Below, piece after piece: positions 8,061 to 15,643 of a DNA stretch of 31,081 bases; the stretch's first letter is position 1, and each line of letters opens with the position of its first letter. Under the pieces are notes generated by a model. It worked only from the letters and a program-made list of their open reading frames with translations, made no database searches and was not told the origin of the DNA. A program made the translations under genes and the position numbers. This DNA is from an uncultured Microbacterium sp. (lineage in GTDB: Bacteria; Actinomycetota; Actinomycetes; Actinomycetales; Microbacteriaceae). Location: positions 1 to 31,081 of the forward strand of contig NZ_CALTTX010000027.1 of the NCBI RefSeq assembly GCF_943912325.1, in the 5' to 3' direction.

Positions 8061-8603
8061 TCAGGCGTCTTGCGCTTCGCGCTTCGGCAGTACCCAGCCC
8101 GGGCGCGCGAAGTGGCACGTGTAGCCGTTGGGGATGCGCAGCAGATAGTCCTGGTGCTCGGGCTCGGCCTGCCAGAAGGCGCCGAGCGGCTCGATCGTCG
8201 TCACGGCCTTGCCGGGCCAGAGCCCCGAGGCATCCACATCGGCGATCGTGTCGCGCGCGATCTGCTCTTGCTCGGGCGTCACGGGGAAGATCGCCGAGCG
8301 ATAGCTCGTGCCGATGTCGTTGCCCTGGCGGTTGAGCGTCGAGGGGTCGTGGATCTGGAAGAAGAACGCCAGCACGTCGCGGTACGTCGTCGCCGTGGGA
8401 TCGAACACGACCTCGACCGCCTCGGCGTGGCCGGGGTGGTTGCGGTAGGTCGCGTGGTCGTTCGAGCCGCCCGTGTAGCCGACGCGCGTCGAGAGCACGC
8501 CGGGCTGGCGGCGGATGAGGTCTTGGGCGCCCCAGAAGCATCCGCCGGCGAGGATCGCCGTCTCGGTGCCGGGGGTGCGGGTGATGCTGCCGTCGTCGGT
8601 CAT
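8061..8603 (-). CDS. msrA: Peptide-methionine (S)-S-oxide reductase MsrA
   Basis: This is a 180-residue cytoplasmic repair enzyme that reduces methionine-S-sulfoxide in proteins using thioredoxin. The catalytic motif GGCFWG holds Cys22. The family segments RVGYTGG, TYRNHPGHAEAVEVVFDP, FFQIHDPSTLNRQGNDIGTSYRSAIF and EHQDYLLRIPNGYTCHF follow, with Cys163 as the candidate recycling cysteine. A GGAG site lies five bases before the ATG at 8603. The nearby OhrR-like regulator and zinc-ribbon protein suggest an oxidative-stress neighbourhood, but no shared operon is visible. Confidence 0.97.
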   Translation of the reverse strand: MTDDGSITRTPGTETAILAGGCFWGAQDLIRRQPGVLSTRVGYTGGSNDHATYRNHPGHAEAVEVVFDPTATTYRDVLAFFFQIHDPSTLNRQGNDIGTSYRSAIFPVTPEQEQIARDTIADVDASGLWPGKAVTTIEPLGAFWQAEPEHQDYLLRIPNGYTCHFARPGWVLPKREAQDA

Positions 8604-8826
8604 CTCGTCTCCGTCCCGCAGGCCGCGTGGCCCGCTGTGGTCATGATGCCAGCCGTTCGGCGGGCGTCATAGACGACAACGCACGGGGTGACGTTTTTGG
8701 TCCCGCGGCGCGGGATTTGGTGCGGGCCGCGCGCCGCGAGCGGCGGTGTGCAGGAAGAAGAGCGCGCGAAGCGCCGAAAAGGCCCGATTCGGGGGACCCG
8801 GATGAGATCTTTCCTGTAATCCGCCG
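8604..8826. other. Intergenic region without a supported gene
   Basis: I see no gene in the 223 bases between the msrA start and the zinc-ribbon stop. It holds the msrA ribosome site and GC-rich short inverted words around 8700-8740 that could terminate the zinc-ribbon transcript. A 107-codon plus-strand frame that spans it lacks a ribosome site and overlaps a better gene. Confidence 0.5.
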
Positions 8827-9075
8827 TCAGCGGGGGCAGGTCATGAGGGGTTTGGGGCCCGAGCGGTCGAACGTGTGCTCGGCCATCGCGCCGCCGCAGA
8901 CGGGGCACGGTCGTGGGGCGGGGGCAGCCGCCCCCTCGTCGGCGTCGTAGGGCCCGACCGCGGCGGGGCCGGCGACGCGGATGAGCGCGGCGTTGAGGTA
9001 GGCATACCAACCCCCGGCGGCGCGCACGCGCGCGCGGAGGGGCGCCCGCGAGGCATCCGGATCATTTCGTGTCAT
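8827..9075 (-). CDS. Small zinc-ribbon-like actinobacterial protein
   Basis: This is an 82-residue protein with an N-terminal helical part (WYAYLNAALIRVAGPAAVGP) and a C-terminal CPVC...H...TCPR cluster: three cysteines and one histidine that could bind zinc. I recall similar small conserved hypothetical proteins in Microbacteriaceae; their function is unknown. Two nearby in-frame ATGs exist (9081 and 9075). The second is preferred because a TACCCT -10 box (9088-9083) lies seven bases before it, fitting the leaderless rule seen across the window. The gene is divergent from the OhrR-like regulator, and the promoters overlap, so it is a likely regulatory target. Confidence 0.72.
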   Translation of the reverse strand: MTRNDPDASRAPLRARVRAAGGWYAYLNAALIRVAGPAAVGPYDADEGAAAPAPRPCPVCGGAMAEHTFDRSGPKPLMTCPR

Positions 9076-9082
9076 ATTCATT

Positions 9083-9108
9083 AGGGTACGAACTATTCGC
9101 GATACGAT
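9083..9108. promoter_or_regulatory. Overlapping divergent promoters with a palindromic operator candidate
   Basis: The minus-strand -10 box TACCCT (9088-9083) and the plus-strand -10 box TACGAT (9103-9108) face away from each other. Between them is CGAA-CTA-TTCG (9089-9099), a small perfect palindrome centred in the spacer. A MarR/OhrR dimer bound here would block both promoters, giving autoregulation and control of the zinc-ribbon gene. The boxes fit the leaderless pattern; the operator role is inference. Confidence 0.55.
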
Positions 9109-9114
9109 CAAGCC

Positions 9115-9591
9115 GTGACGGATGCCGAGACGAGCCCTGCGACGGATGCCGAACCCACAGGCGCGTCCGACGACCTGCTGCTCCTCGAGAATCAGTTGTG
9201 CTTCGCGATGGTCACGGCGGCACGCAACGTCGTCGCGCTGTATCGCCCGGTGCTCGAGCCGCTCGGCTTGACGCACCCGCAGTACCTCGTGATGCTCGCG
9301 CTGTGGGAGCGCGCGCCGCGGTCACTCGGCGAGCTCGCCGAGGCGCTTGCGATGGAGCCCGCGACCCTCTCGCCCCTCGTTAAACGCCTCGAGCAGCAGG
9401 GGCGCGTCGCGCGCGGCCGGCGCCCGAGTGACGAGCGCGTGCTCGAGATCACCCTGACCGACTCCGGCCGGGCGCTCCGCCGCGAGGCTCTGCGCGTGCC
9501 GCAGCAGATCGTCGCGCAGACGGGCATGAGCCTCGACGCGCTCGCGGCCTTGCGCGATGCGCTCGGGCCGTTCGCCGGTGCGCGGCGCTGA
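9115..9591 (+). CDS. MarR-family regulator, OhrR-like (peroxide-sensing type)
   Basis: This is a 158-residue winged-helix repressor. The segment LENQLCFAMVTAARNVVALY carries Cys29 at the place of the reactive cysteine of OhrR-type organic-hydroperoxide sensors. The DNA-binding part follows: LGLTHPQYLVMLALWE, LGELAEALAMEPATLSPLVK and the wing RRPSDERVLEITLTDSGRAL. The GTG at 9115 is six bases after TACGAT, so the mRNA is probably leaderless. No ohr peroxidase gene is in the window; msrA and the divergent zinc-ribbon gene are the nearest candidate partners. Assignment as OhrR-like rests on the LCFA cysteine motif. Confidence 0.85.
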   Translation: MTDAETSPATDAEPTGASDDLLLLENQLCFAMVTAARNVVALYRPVLEPLGLTHPQYLVMLALWERAPRSLGELAEALAMEPATLSPLVKRLEQQGRVARGRRPSDERVLEITLTDSGRALRREALRVPQQIVAQTGMSLDALAALRDALGPFAGARR

Positions 9592-9629
9592 GCGCGCGGC
9601 AAGCGCCCGTCGACGCGGCAGCGGGGGAC

Positions 9630-9696
9630 GCGAATGGATGCTTCGGGCACCGCATAACCGCAATTCGTGACACCGCGACCCCCGGCATCCACTCGC
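9630..9696. repeat. Spaced inverted repeat built on the GGATGC word
   Basis: GCGAATGGATGC (9630-9641) and GCATCCACTCGC (9685-9696) are reverse complements with one mismatch, separated by 43 bases, in the gap between the OhrR-like gene and the DUF808 gene. The longer form GCGAGTGGATGCCGAA recurs at other places in the window. I see no gene in the 184 bases between 9591 and 9776. Confidence 0.45.
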
Positions 9697-9775
9697 TCAC
9701 TCACATCCGACCGCCCGCGGTCGCTCGCGACCTCTCGCGCCCGATAGCGTGGGAGCGCCAGCGAAAGGGGACGCC

Positions 9776-10735
9776 GTGTCCGTAGGTCTGCTCGCCGTCG
9801 TCGACGACATCCTCACCGCCGCGCTCAAAGCGTCGGCCAAAGCCGCGGGGGTCGTCGTCGACGATGCCGCCGTGACTCCGCAATACGTGCAGGGGCTCAC
9901 GCCCGCGCGCGAGCTACCGGTCGTGTTCAAGATCGGCCTCGGGTCGCTGTTGAACAAGTTCGTCATCATCATTCCGATCGCGCTGCTGCTGACGGCGTTC
10001 GCGCCGTGGGTGCTGCCGTGGCTGCTGATCATCGGCGGCAGCTACCTGTGCTTCGAGGGCGCCGAGAAGGTGCTCGAATGGTTCGGCCTGCACCACGGCG
10101 AGCACGGCACGGGGGCGCGCGACGAGCGTCGGCTCGTGCTCGGCGCCGTGCGCACCGACCTCGTGCTGTCGGCCGAGATCATGCTCATCTCGCTCGCGAG
10201 CCTCGACTCCGACATGTCGATCTGGATGACCCTCGGCGCGCTCGCCGTCATCGCCCTCGTCATGACGGTCGGGGTCTACGGCGCGGTCGCGCTGTTGGTC
10301 AAGATCGACGACATCGGCCTCAAGATGGCGCAGGGCGATTCGCCGCGCATCCGCCACACGGGCGCGCGCATCGTGCGCTCGATGCCCGCCGTCTTTCGCG
10401 TGATCAGCATCGTCGGCACCGTCGCGATGCTCTGGGTCGGCGGACACCTCGTCATCGCGAACGTCGCCGAGGTCGGCTGGCACCTGCCGCTCGACGTGCT
10501 GCACGCAATCGAGCACGCGATCGAGGTCGCCGGCCCCGTCGTGGTGTGGGTCATCGATAGCGCGGTCTCGGCGGTCGTCGGCCTCGCCTACGGCCTCGCG
10601 ATCGTCGGCATCGTGCTCGTGATCTCGCGCCTGTTCGGCAAGATTCCATCGTTCTCGGAGGGCGGGGCTTCGCCACAGGATGCCTCGGGTCGGGGCGGCT
10701 CCGGCGGCTCGGCGGCGGGCCCCGGCGGGCATTAA
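9776..10735 (+). CDS. DUF808 (YedI-like) integral membrane protein
   Basis: This is a 319-residue inner-membrane protein. The N-terminal GLLAVVDDI...KASAKAAGVVVDDAAVTPQYV and PARELPVVFKIGLGSLLNK, then LLIIGGSYLCFEGAEKVLE, are diagnostic of the DUF808 family (E. coli YedI). The function is unknown. Several hydrophobic segments follow, and the C-terminal 30 residues are Gly/Ser-rich. The N-terminus is shorter than usual: the Ala-rich helix before KASAKAAG is trimmed. The GTG at 9776 has a GAAAGGGG site; an upstream in-frame ATG (9749) lacks one. A TAGCGT -10 box lies about 30 bases upstream. It is convergent with the LysR gene. Confidence 0.9.
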   Translation: MSVGLLAVVDDILTAALKASAKAAGVVVDDAAVTPQYVQGLTPARELPVVFKIGLGSLLNKFVIIIPIALLLTAFAPWVLPWLLIIGGSYLCFEGAEKVLEWFGLHHGEHGTGARDERRLVLGAVRTDLVLSAEIMLISLASLDSDMSIWMTLGALAVIALVMTVGVYGAVALLVKIDDIGLKMAQGDSPRIRHTGARIVRSMPAVFRVISIVGTVAMLWVGGHLVIANVAEVGWHLPLDVLHAIEHAIEVAGPVVVWVIDSAVSAVVGLAYGLAIVGIVLVISRLFGKIPSFSEGGASPQDASGRGGSGGSAAGPGGH

Positions 10736-10770
10736 CACCCGGCATCCGTTCCGCGTTGATCCTGACCTGC

Positions 10771-10893
10771 TGATTCTGGCCGCAGGCTGATGCTGGCCGC
10801 ACGGCCGATTCGGGCCGCGGGCTAATCTCGCGCGCCTACTCCCGCGCTCATTCGGGCCGCGCGCTGACCCCCGCGCGCCTAATCCCGCGCGCG
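10771..10893. repeat. Degenerate tandem repeats between convergent genes
   Basis: Roughly 11-18-base units related to TGATTCTGGCCGCAGGC repeat across the space between the DUF808 and LysR stops. Clear copies start at 10771, 10788, 10806 and 10848, and shorter variants such as TAATCTCGCGCGCC start at 10823, 10837, 10865 and 10880. The last copy overlaps the LysR stop codon. The array may terminate transcription from both sides or be drifting slipped-strand sequence. Confidence 0.55.
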
Positions 10894-11751
10894 GAGCGCC
10901 GAGACGAGGTCGAGCGCGAGGTCGGCACCGACCGTTCCTGCGCGGACCGCGACGCCGAGCGCGCGCACGCGGGGCGGCACGAGCGGCACATAGACCGGCC
11001 CGCTCGGGTCGTCGCGCCCGGGGGTGCGCGGCAGGATCGAGACACCGAGCCCGCCCGCGACGAGCGCGCGCATCGTGTCGATCTCGCTGCTCTCGAACGC
11101 CGTGCGCACCGTGACGCCCGCCACGGCGAAGATCTCGTCGACGACCGTGCGCATTTCGGCGATGCGCGAGAACCCGATGAACTCCCGCCCCGCGATGTCG
11201 GTGGCGCTCGCCGTCGTGCGCGCCGCGAGCGGGTCGCCGGGCGGCACCGCGATGCACAGTTCCTCGTCGGCGAGGGTGTGCCAGGTCACGTCGGGCAGGG
11301 GCGCGGCGGGTGCCGTACACAGCACGAGGTCGAGCACGTCGTCGGCGAGCCAGCCATAGAGATCGCGCGCGAATCCCTGGCGCAGCGTCACGCGTTCGCC
11401 GGGGTGCAGCTGCCGAAACCTCTGCACGACATCGGGCACGAGCCAGCGCGCCGTCGAGTGCAAGAACCCGATCCGCACGATCCGGGCCTCGGCCGCGATC
11501 GCGTCGGCGTGGCGGCGCGCGAGTTCGAGGGCGTCGAGCACGGCCGCGGCATCCGCCCGAAAGGCGACGCCGTTGCGGTTGAGCTCGAGCCGCTTGCCGT
11601 GCCGGGCGAACAGCGCGAGGCCGAGGTGGGCCTCGAGCCGCGCGATCGCGCGCGAGACGTTGGACTGGTTGACCTGCAACAGCGCGGCGGTATCGCGCGT
11701 GTTCTGCGTCTGCGCCAGCGAGAGAAAGATGCGCAGGGCCTGTTCGTCCAC
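10879..11751 (-). CDS. LysR-family transcriptional regulator (YnfL-like)
   Basis: This is a 290-residue regulator with an N-terminal helix-turn-helix (DEQALRIFLSLAQTQNTRDT, LLQVNQSNVSRAIARLEAHL) and a periplasmic-binding-like effector domain (IVRIGFLHSTARWLVPDVVQ onward, with GGLGVSILP near the end). GTG 11751 is chosen over the ATG at 11778: it places the helix-turn-helix at the usual distance from the N-terminus, and a CAGAAT box lies six bases before it, matching the leaderless pattern. It is divergent from the MFS exporter, a layout like E. coli ynfL-ynfM, which suggests that it controls that transporter in response to the exported compound. Confidence 0.88.
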   Translation of the reverse strand: MDEQALRIFLSLAQTQNTRDTAALLQVNQSNVSRAIARLEAHLGLALFARHGKRLELNRNGVAFRADAAAVLDALELARRHADAIAAEARIVRIGFLHSTARWLVPDVVQRFRQLHPGERVTLRQGFARDLYGWLADDVLDLVLCTAPAAPLPDVTWHTLADEELCIAVPPGDPLAARTTASATDIAGREFIGFSRIAEMRTVVDEIFAVAGVTVRTAFESSEIDTMRALVAGGLGVSILPRTPGRDDPSGPVYVPLVPPRVRALGVAVRAGTVGADLALDLVSALRARD

Positions 11752-11757
11752 GCATCC

Positions 11758-11848
11758 ATTCTGCCGCTCGATCGTCATTTCTTATGCGATGGATGCATCA
11801 AATCGCCCATTCACGTCATTTCGCGCAGCGTCGCGATCGCGGCAGAGT
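11758..11848. promoter_or_regulatory. Divergent LysR/MFS promoter region
   Basis: CAGAAT on the minus strand (11763-11758) serves the LysR GTG and CAGAGT on the plus strand (11843-11848) serves the MFS ATG, each six bases from its start codon. The 80 bases between them would hold LysR binding sites. A TNA-type half-site pattern is not distinct enough to mark. Confidence 0.5.
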
Positions 11849-11854
11849 GGCCGC

Positions 11855-13234
11855 ATGAGCACCGCAACCGGATCCGTGCGCACGAGCGACGGCTCGGCGC
11901 CGCCCGCGAGCGCTGAGCCGGGCGCGCCCGTAGGAACCACACGAGGCGCGCCCGCGAAAACCGCACCAGACACGCCCGCCCGAATCGCGCCGGGCGCCCC
12001 CGCAGGAACGGCACCAGGAGCGCCCGCCCGAACCGCGCCGAGCGAGCCTCAGCGCGCCGCCGCCGGTTCGCCCGAGTTCCGCCGGATGGTCGGCGTGCTC
12101 GCGCTCGGCGGGCTCGGCAACTTCGCGCTCATCTACTTCGTGCAGCCGCTGCTGCCCCGGCTCGCCGACGCGTTCGCGATCGCGCCGGGCGACGCGGGTC
12201 TCGCGCTGTCGTCGACGACCCTCGCGATGATCGTCGGGCTCTTCGTCGCAGCACCCCTCTCTGACCGCTTCGGGCGCGTTTCGACGATGGCGGCCTCGCT
12301 CGTCGTCGCGGGGCTCGCCGCGCTCGCGTGTGCCGCGATGCCGACGTGGGGGCTGTTCCTCGCGACCCGCGCGCTCGCGGGCCTCGCGCTCGCCGTACTC
12401 CCCGCGGTCGCGCTCGCGTACCTGCGCGACCGCGTCGACCCGCGCGCGCACCTGCTCGCGAACTCGCTCTACATCGCCGGAACCGCGCTCGGGGGCGCGG
12501 CCGGTCGCCTCGCGCCCCTCCCCCTCGCGCAGCTCGGCGGGTGGCAGCTCGCGTCGATCGTGCTCGGAGCCTTCAGCATCCTCGTCGGAATCCTCGTTGC
12601 CGTCTTGCTGCCGCGAGACGACGCGCCGCACGTCAGCCTGCGGATCGGCGACCTGCTCGGGGGCACGCTGTCGGCGTTCCGCGACCGCGTCGTGCTCGCG
12701 GTCTGTGCGATCGGGCTGCTCAACATGGTCGTGTTCGTGAGCCTCTACAACGCGATCTCATTCCGGCTCGACGCACCGCCGTTCTCGCTCGGCAGCGCCG
12801 AAGCGCTCGTGTATCTGTCGTACCTCGGCGGGATCGTGGCGCCGGGCGCGTTCCGCGTCGTCGCAGCGCGCTTCGGGCGCGGAGTCGCGGCAACGATCGG
12901 GGCGGCGCTGCTGCTCGTGGCCGTCGCGGTGCTCGCGCTGACGAGCGTCGTCGCGGTTTTCGTGGGGCTCGCGGTGCTGACGGTCGCGTTCCTCGGCACG
13001 CACTCGATCCTGACCGGCTGGGTCGTCGATCGCGCCGCGCGCGTCGGGCGTTCGACCGCGCGCGCCTCGAGCGCCTACCTGCTGGCGTTCTACCTCGGTA
13101 GCTCGATCGCCGGTACGGCGTCGACGCAGCTGTGGGCCCTGACGGGATGGACCGGGATCATCGTCGTGTGCGCCGTCGTCGCGGTGCTCTCGGGGGCGCT
13201 TTCGCTCGCGATGTCGCGGCGGCGCGTCGCTTGA
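11855..13234 (+). CDS. MFS transporter, DHA1/YnfM-like exporter
   Basis: This is a 459-residue major-facilitator protein with 12 predicted membrane segments. Family marks are GGLGNFALIYFVQPLLPRLA, the motif-A loop APLSDRFGRVSTM and ALAYLRDRVDPRAHLLANSLY. YnfM-type proteins are drug/metabolite exporters; E. coli YnfM has been linked to arabinose-type sugars and drugs, so the substrate is open. The first about 70 residues are not membrane but an Ala/Pro/Thr-rich tail with five 8-residue repeats. The ATG at 11855 is leaderless-type. An in-frame extension to 11573 runs through the LysR gene and is rejected. Confidence 0.9.
   Translation: MSTATGSVRTSDGSAPPASAEPGAPVGTTRGAPAKTAPDTPARIAPGAPAGTAPGAPARTAPSEPQRAAAGSPEFRRMVGVLALGGLGNFALIYFVQPLLPRLADAFAIAPGDAGLALSSTTLAMIVGLFVAAPLSDRFGRVSTMAASLVVAGLAALACAAMPTWGLFLATRALAGLALAVLPAVALAYLRDRVDPRAHLLANSLYIAGTALGGAAGRLAPLPLAQLGGWQLASIVLGAFSILVGILVAVLLPRDDAPHVSLRIGDLLGGTLSAFRDRVVLAVCAIGLLNMVVFVSLYNAISFRLDAPPFSLGSAEALVYLSYLGGIVAPGAFRVVAARFGRGVAATIGAALLLVAVAVLALTSVVAVFVGLAVLTVAFLGTHSILTGWVVDRAARVGRSTARASSAYLLAFYLGSSIAGTASTQLWALTGWTGIIVVCAVVAVLSGALSLAMSRRRVA
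11921..12040 (+). repeat. Five 24-base tandem repeats inside the MFS N-terminus
   Basis: Five imperfect 24-base units encode GAPVGTTR, GAPAKTAP, DTPARIAP, GAPAGTAP and GAPARTAP. The repeats stay in frame and lie in the disordered cytoplasmic tail before the first membrane segment. Unit number is likely to vary between strains by slippage. Confidence 0.85.
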
Positions 13235-13269
13235 GGGCCGTGCGGTGTGCCCGTGTCGTGGGTCGGCCG

Positions 13270-13284
13270 TAGCCTGACGCTATG
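13270..13284 (+). promoter_or_regulatory. -10 box TAGCCT for a leaderless start at ATG 13282
   Basis: TAGCCT (13270-13275), six bases, then the ATG of the cation-efflux gene. No ribosome site precedes this ATG. Confidence 0.6.
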
Positions 13285-14295
13285 ACCCCCTCCCCCGGCA
13301 CGTCCCCCGAAGCGACTCCGGCCACGGCCGCGCCTGCGCCGTCGGGCGGCGAGAGCTGGGTCACCGTCGTGATCGCGTTCATCGCGAACCTCGCGGTCGC
13401 GATCGCCAAGACGGTCGCCGCGGTGCTGACGGGATCGGCCGCGATGGTTGCCGAAGCGGCGCATTCATGGGCGGATGCCGGAAACGAGATCTTTCTTCTC
13501 GTCGCCGAGCGTCGCTCGTCGCGAACCGCCGACCCCAGCCACCCGACGGGGTACGGGCGCGAAGCGTACGTGTGGTCGATGTTCGCGGCGTTCGGCCTGT
13601 TTGCGGTGGGAGCCGCGGTGTCGATCTGGCACGGCATCCAATCGCTCTTCGAACCCGAAGTCGAGGGCGACTACCTCGTCGCCTATATCGTGCTGGCGCT
13701 CTCGGCCGTGTTCGAGGGGTTCTCGTTCGTGCAGTCGATCCGGCAGGCGCGCGGGCGTGCCCGCGCACTCAAGCGCGGCACCCTCGACTACGTCTCGCAC
13801 GGGTCGAACTCGACGCTGCGCGCGGTGTTCTTCGAAGACGCCGCGGCCCTCATCGGGCTCGCGATCGCGGCCGCGGCCCTCGCGCTGCACCAGATCACGG
13901 GGATCGCGGCGTTCGATGCGGCCGGGTCGATCCTCGTCGGCGTGCTGCTCGCGGTCGTCGCGATCGTGCTGATCGACCGCAACCGGCGTTACCTCGTCGG
14001 CGAGAGCGTCACTCCCGCCATGCGCGACCAGGTGCTCGGCTCGCTCATCGCGCACCGCGCGATCGACCGCGTGACCTACCTGCACATCGAGTTCGTCGGC
14101 GCGGGGCGCGTCTATGTCGTCGCGGCCGTCGATCTCACGGGCGATGACCGCGAGGGCGTGCTCGCCGTACGGCTGCGCGAGCTCGAACGCGATATCGAGC
14201 AGAACCCCCTCGTCGAAGAGGTCGTGCTCACCCCCGCCGCTCCCGGCGAACCGGCGCTGCACCCCGGTGTTCCGGGCACGCGGCGCATGCTCTAG
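13282..14295 (+). CDS. Cation diffusion facilitator family transporter
   Basis: This is a 337-residue CDF-type divalent-metal/proton antiporter of the inner membrane, probably exporting Zn, Co, Fe or similar ions. Marks are an N-terminal helix with NLAVAIAKTVAAVLTGSAAM, the metal-site helix VAEAAHSWADAGNEIFLLV (His and Asp ligands), HPTGYGREAYVWSMFAAFG, the second metal-site helix FFEDAAALIGLAIAA, and a C-terminal cytoplasmic domain with YLHIEFVGAGRVYVVAAVDL. The first 24 residues are Pro/Ala/Thr-rich. It is probably a single-gene unit; the MFS gene ends 47 bases upstream and a new -10 box lies between. Confidence 0.92.
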   Translation: MTPSPGTSPEATPATAAPAPSGGESWVTVVIAFIANLAVAIAKTVAAVLTGSAAMVAEAAHSWADAGNEIFLLVAERRSSRTADPSHPTGYGREAYVWSMFAAFGLFAVGAAVSIWHGIQSLFEPEVEGDYLVAYIVLALSAVFEGFSFVQSIRQARGRARALKRGTLDYVSHGSNSTLRAVFFEDAAALIGLAIAAAALALHQITGIAAFDAAGSILVGVLLAVVAIVLIDRNRRYLVGESVTPAMRDQVLGSLIAHRAIDRVTYLHIEFVGAGRVYVVAAVDLTGDDREGVLAVRLRELERDIEQNPLVEEVVLTPAAPGEPALHPGVPGTRRML

Positions 14296-14379
14296 TTCGT
14301 CGGCGCGGCTGGAGTCGAGGCATCCACTCGTCGCCTTTCGGCACTCGGTTCGCGGCGCGCGATCCGCGAGAATCGACGC

Positions 14380-14982
14380 ATGCGCCACACACCCCGCTTC
14401 ATTGTGACCGACCCCGCCGAGGTCAAGCGGATCGTGCGCGCACACCCGTGGGCGACGTTCGTTTCGGCGACGGAGGCGGGGCTCGTTGCGTCGCACTATC
14501 CGGTGATGCTCGATGAGACGGATGCCTCGGGGATCACCCTCATTTCGCACTTCGGGCGCCCCGACGACGTGACGCACGAGCTCGGATCGCACGAGGTGCT
14601 CGTGATCGTGCAGGGTGCGCACGACTACGTCTCGTCGAGCTGGTACCCGGCCGACCAGATCGTGCCGACGTGGAACCACGTGACGGCGCACCTGTATGGC
14701 ACCCCCGAGATCCTCGATGACGAAGAGAACTACGCGATGCTTTCGCGCCTGACCGACCACTTCGAGCACGGGCGGCCGGGGGCGCGGCACCTGTCGGAGG
14801 ATGAAGCGGCGACCCGGCGCGAAGCGCGAGGGACGGTGGGGTTGCGGATCCGCGTGACGCGGTTCGACGCGCGGGCGAAGCTCAGCCAGAACAAGAAGCC
14901 CGAGGTGCGCGAGCGCATCGTCGCCGAGCTCGCCGAGACGAACCCCGAGCTCGCCGCCGAGATGCGGCGCGTCGAGGGGTAG
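14380..14982 (+). CDS. PaiB-like FMN-binding negative regulator family protein
   Basis: This is a 200-residue split-barrel flavin-binding protein. Family marks are VRAHPWATFVS, LVASHYPVMLDE, LISHFGRPDDVTHEL, VQGAHDYVSSSWY, VPTWNHVTAHLYG and the C-terminal KLSQNKKPEVRERIV. In Bacillus subtilis PaiB affects sporulation and protease genes together with the acetyltransferase PaiA; in most bacteria the role is unknown. A GAGAAT box lies six bases before the ATG at 14380. No paiA partner is beside it. It is convergent with the DUF1801 gene. Confidence 0.9.
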   Translation: MRHTPRFIVTDPAEVKRIVRAHPWATFVSATEAGLVASHYPVMLDETDASGITLISHFGRPDDVTHELGSHEVLVIVQGAHDYVSSSWYPADQIVPTWNHVTAHLYGTPEILDDEENYAMLSRLTDHFEHGRPGARHLSEDEAATRREARGTVGLRIRVTRFDARAKLSQNKKPEVRERIVAELAETNPELAAEMRRVEG

Positions 14983-15013
14983 CGCGGGGGTCGGGGGTTC
15001 CGGGGTTCTGGGG

Positions 15014-15055
15014 TCCGTGGGTTCGGATCCGTGCGTTCGGGTCCGTGTGTTCGGG
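15014..15055. repeat. Three 14-base tandem repeats between convergent genes
   Basis: Three near-identical 14-base copies run without gaps: TCCGTGGGTTCGGA, TCCGTGCGTTCGGG and TCCGTGTGTTCGGG. Related GGGGTTC words continue on the left from about 14988. They lie in the 129-base gap between the PaiB-like and DUF1801 stop codons. Confidence 0.75.
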
Positions 15056-15111
15056 ACGTCCGGGTCGCGGTCGGGTTCTTTGCGATCGTGGCGGGGTCGG
15101 AACTTCGAAGG

Positions 15112-15549
15112 TCAGCCCGCGGCGCGGCTCACGAGTTCGCGCAAGCGGTGCTCAACGGCATCCGTCACTCCCACCACAGCGAAGACCGTCGGCCACATCT
15201 CGCCATCATCGAGCAGCGCCGAATCCTGAAACCCGACCGTGCCGTAACGCGTGTCGAACTTCGACGCGGGCTGGTAGAAGACCACGACCTTGCCATCGAG
15301 CGCGTACGACGGAAAGCCGTACCAGGTCTTGGGGTCGAGGTGCGGGGCCTCGTCGCGCACGACGCGGTGCAGCAGCGCGGCGACCTCGTGGTCGGTTCCG
15401 GTCAGGGCGGCGATCGCCTCGTCGCACGCCGTCGCCTCGCGCACCTTCTTGGCCGAGCCCGTGCCGCCCGCACCCTCCGCCCGCAATTCGGCGGCGCGCT
15501 GCTTCATCGCCGCGCGCTCGTCGTCGCTGAACGCACCCGTCTGCGCCAT
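15112..15549 (-). CDS. DUF1801 / YdhG-like small protein
   Basis: This is a 145-residue protein. After a charged N-terminal helix (SDDERAAMKQRAAELRAE) comes the DUF1801 domain with HRVVRDEAPHLDPKTWYGFP, KVVVFYQPASKFDTRYGTVG and LDDGEMWPTVFAVV. The family includes a Bacillus frataxin-like iron chaperone (YdhG), but this subgroup has no proven function. The ATG at 15549 follows a strong GAGGAGG site by four bases. A TACGAT box on the minus strand (15602-15597) could be its -10. Confidence 0.85.
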   Translation of the reverse strand: MAQTGAFSDDERAAMKQRAAELRAEGAGGTGSAKKVREATACDEAIAALTGTDHEVAALLHRVVRDEAPHLDPKTWYGFPSYALDGKVVVFYQPASKFDTRYGTVGFQDSALLDDGEMWPTVFAVVGVTDAVEHRLRELVSRAAG

Positions 15550-15643
15550 GTCGCCTCCTCGGTCACCGCGCCGGCTCACGCGCCGGCCGCTCGCTGATCG
15601 TACCGGGGCGCGCCCGCTCGGCACGGGCCGATCCGCTACACCC

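Noticed and set aside
8627..8950. Plus-strand 107-codon frame after msrA
   Set aside because: No ribosome site, no family resemblance, and it overlaps the zinc-ribbon gene, which has conserved-looking Cys pairs.
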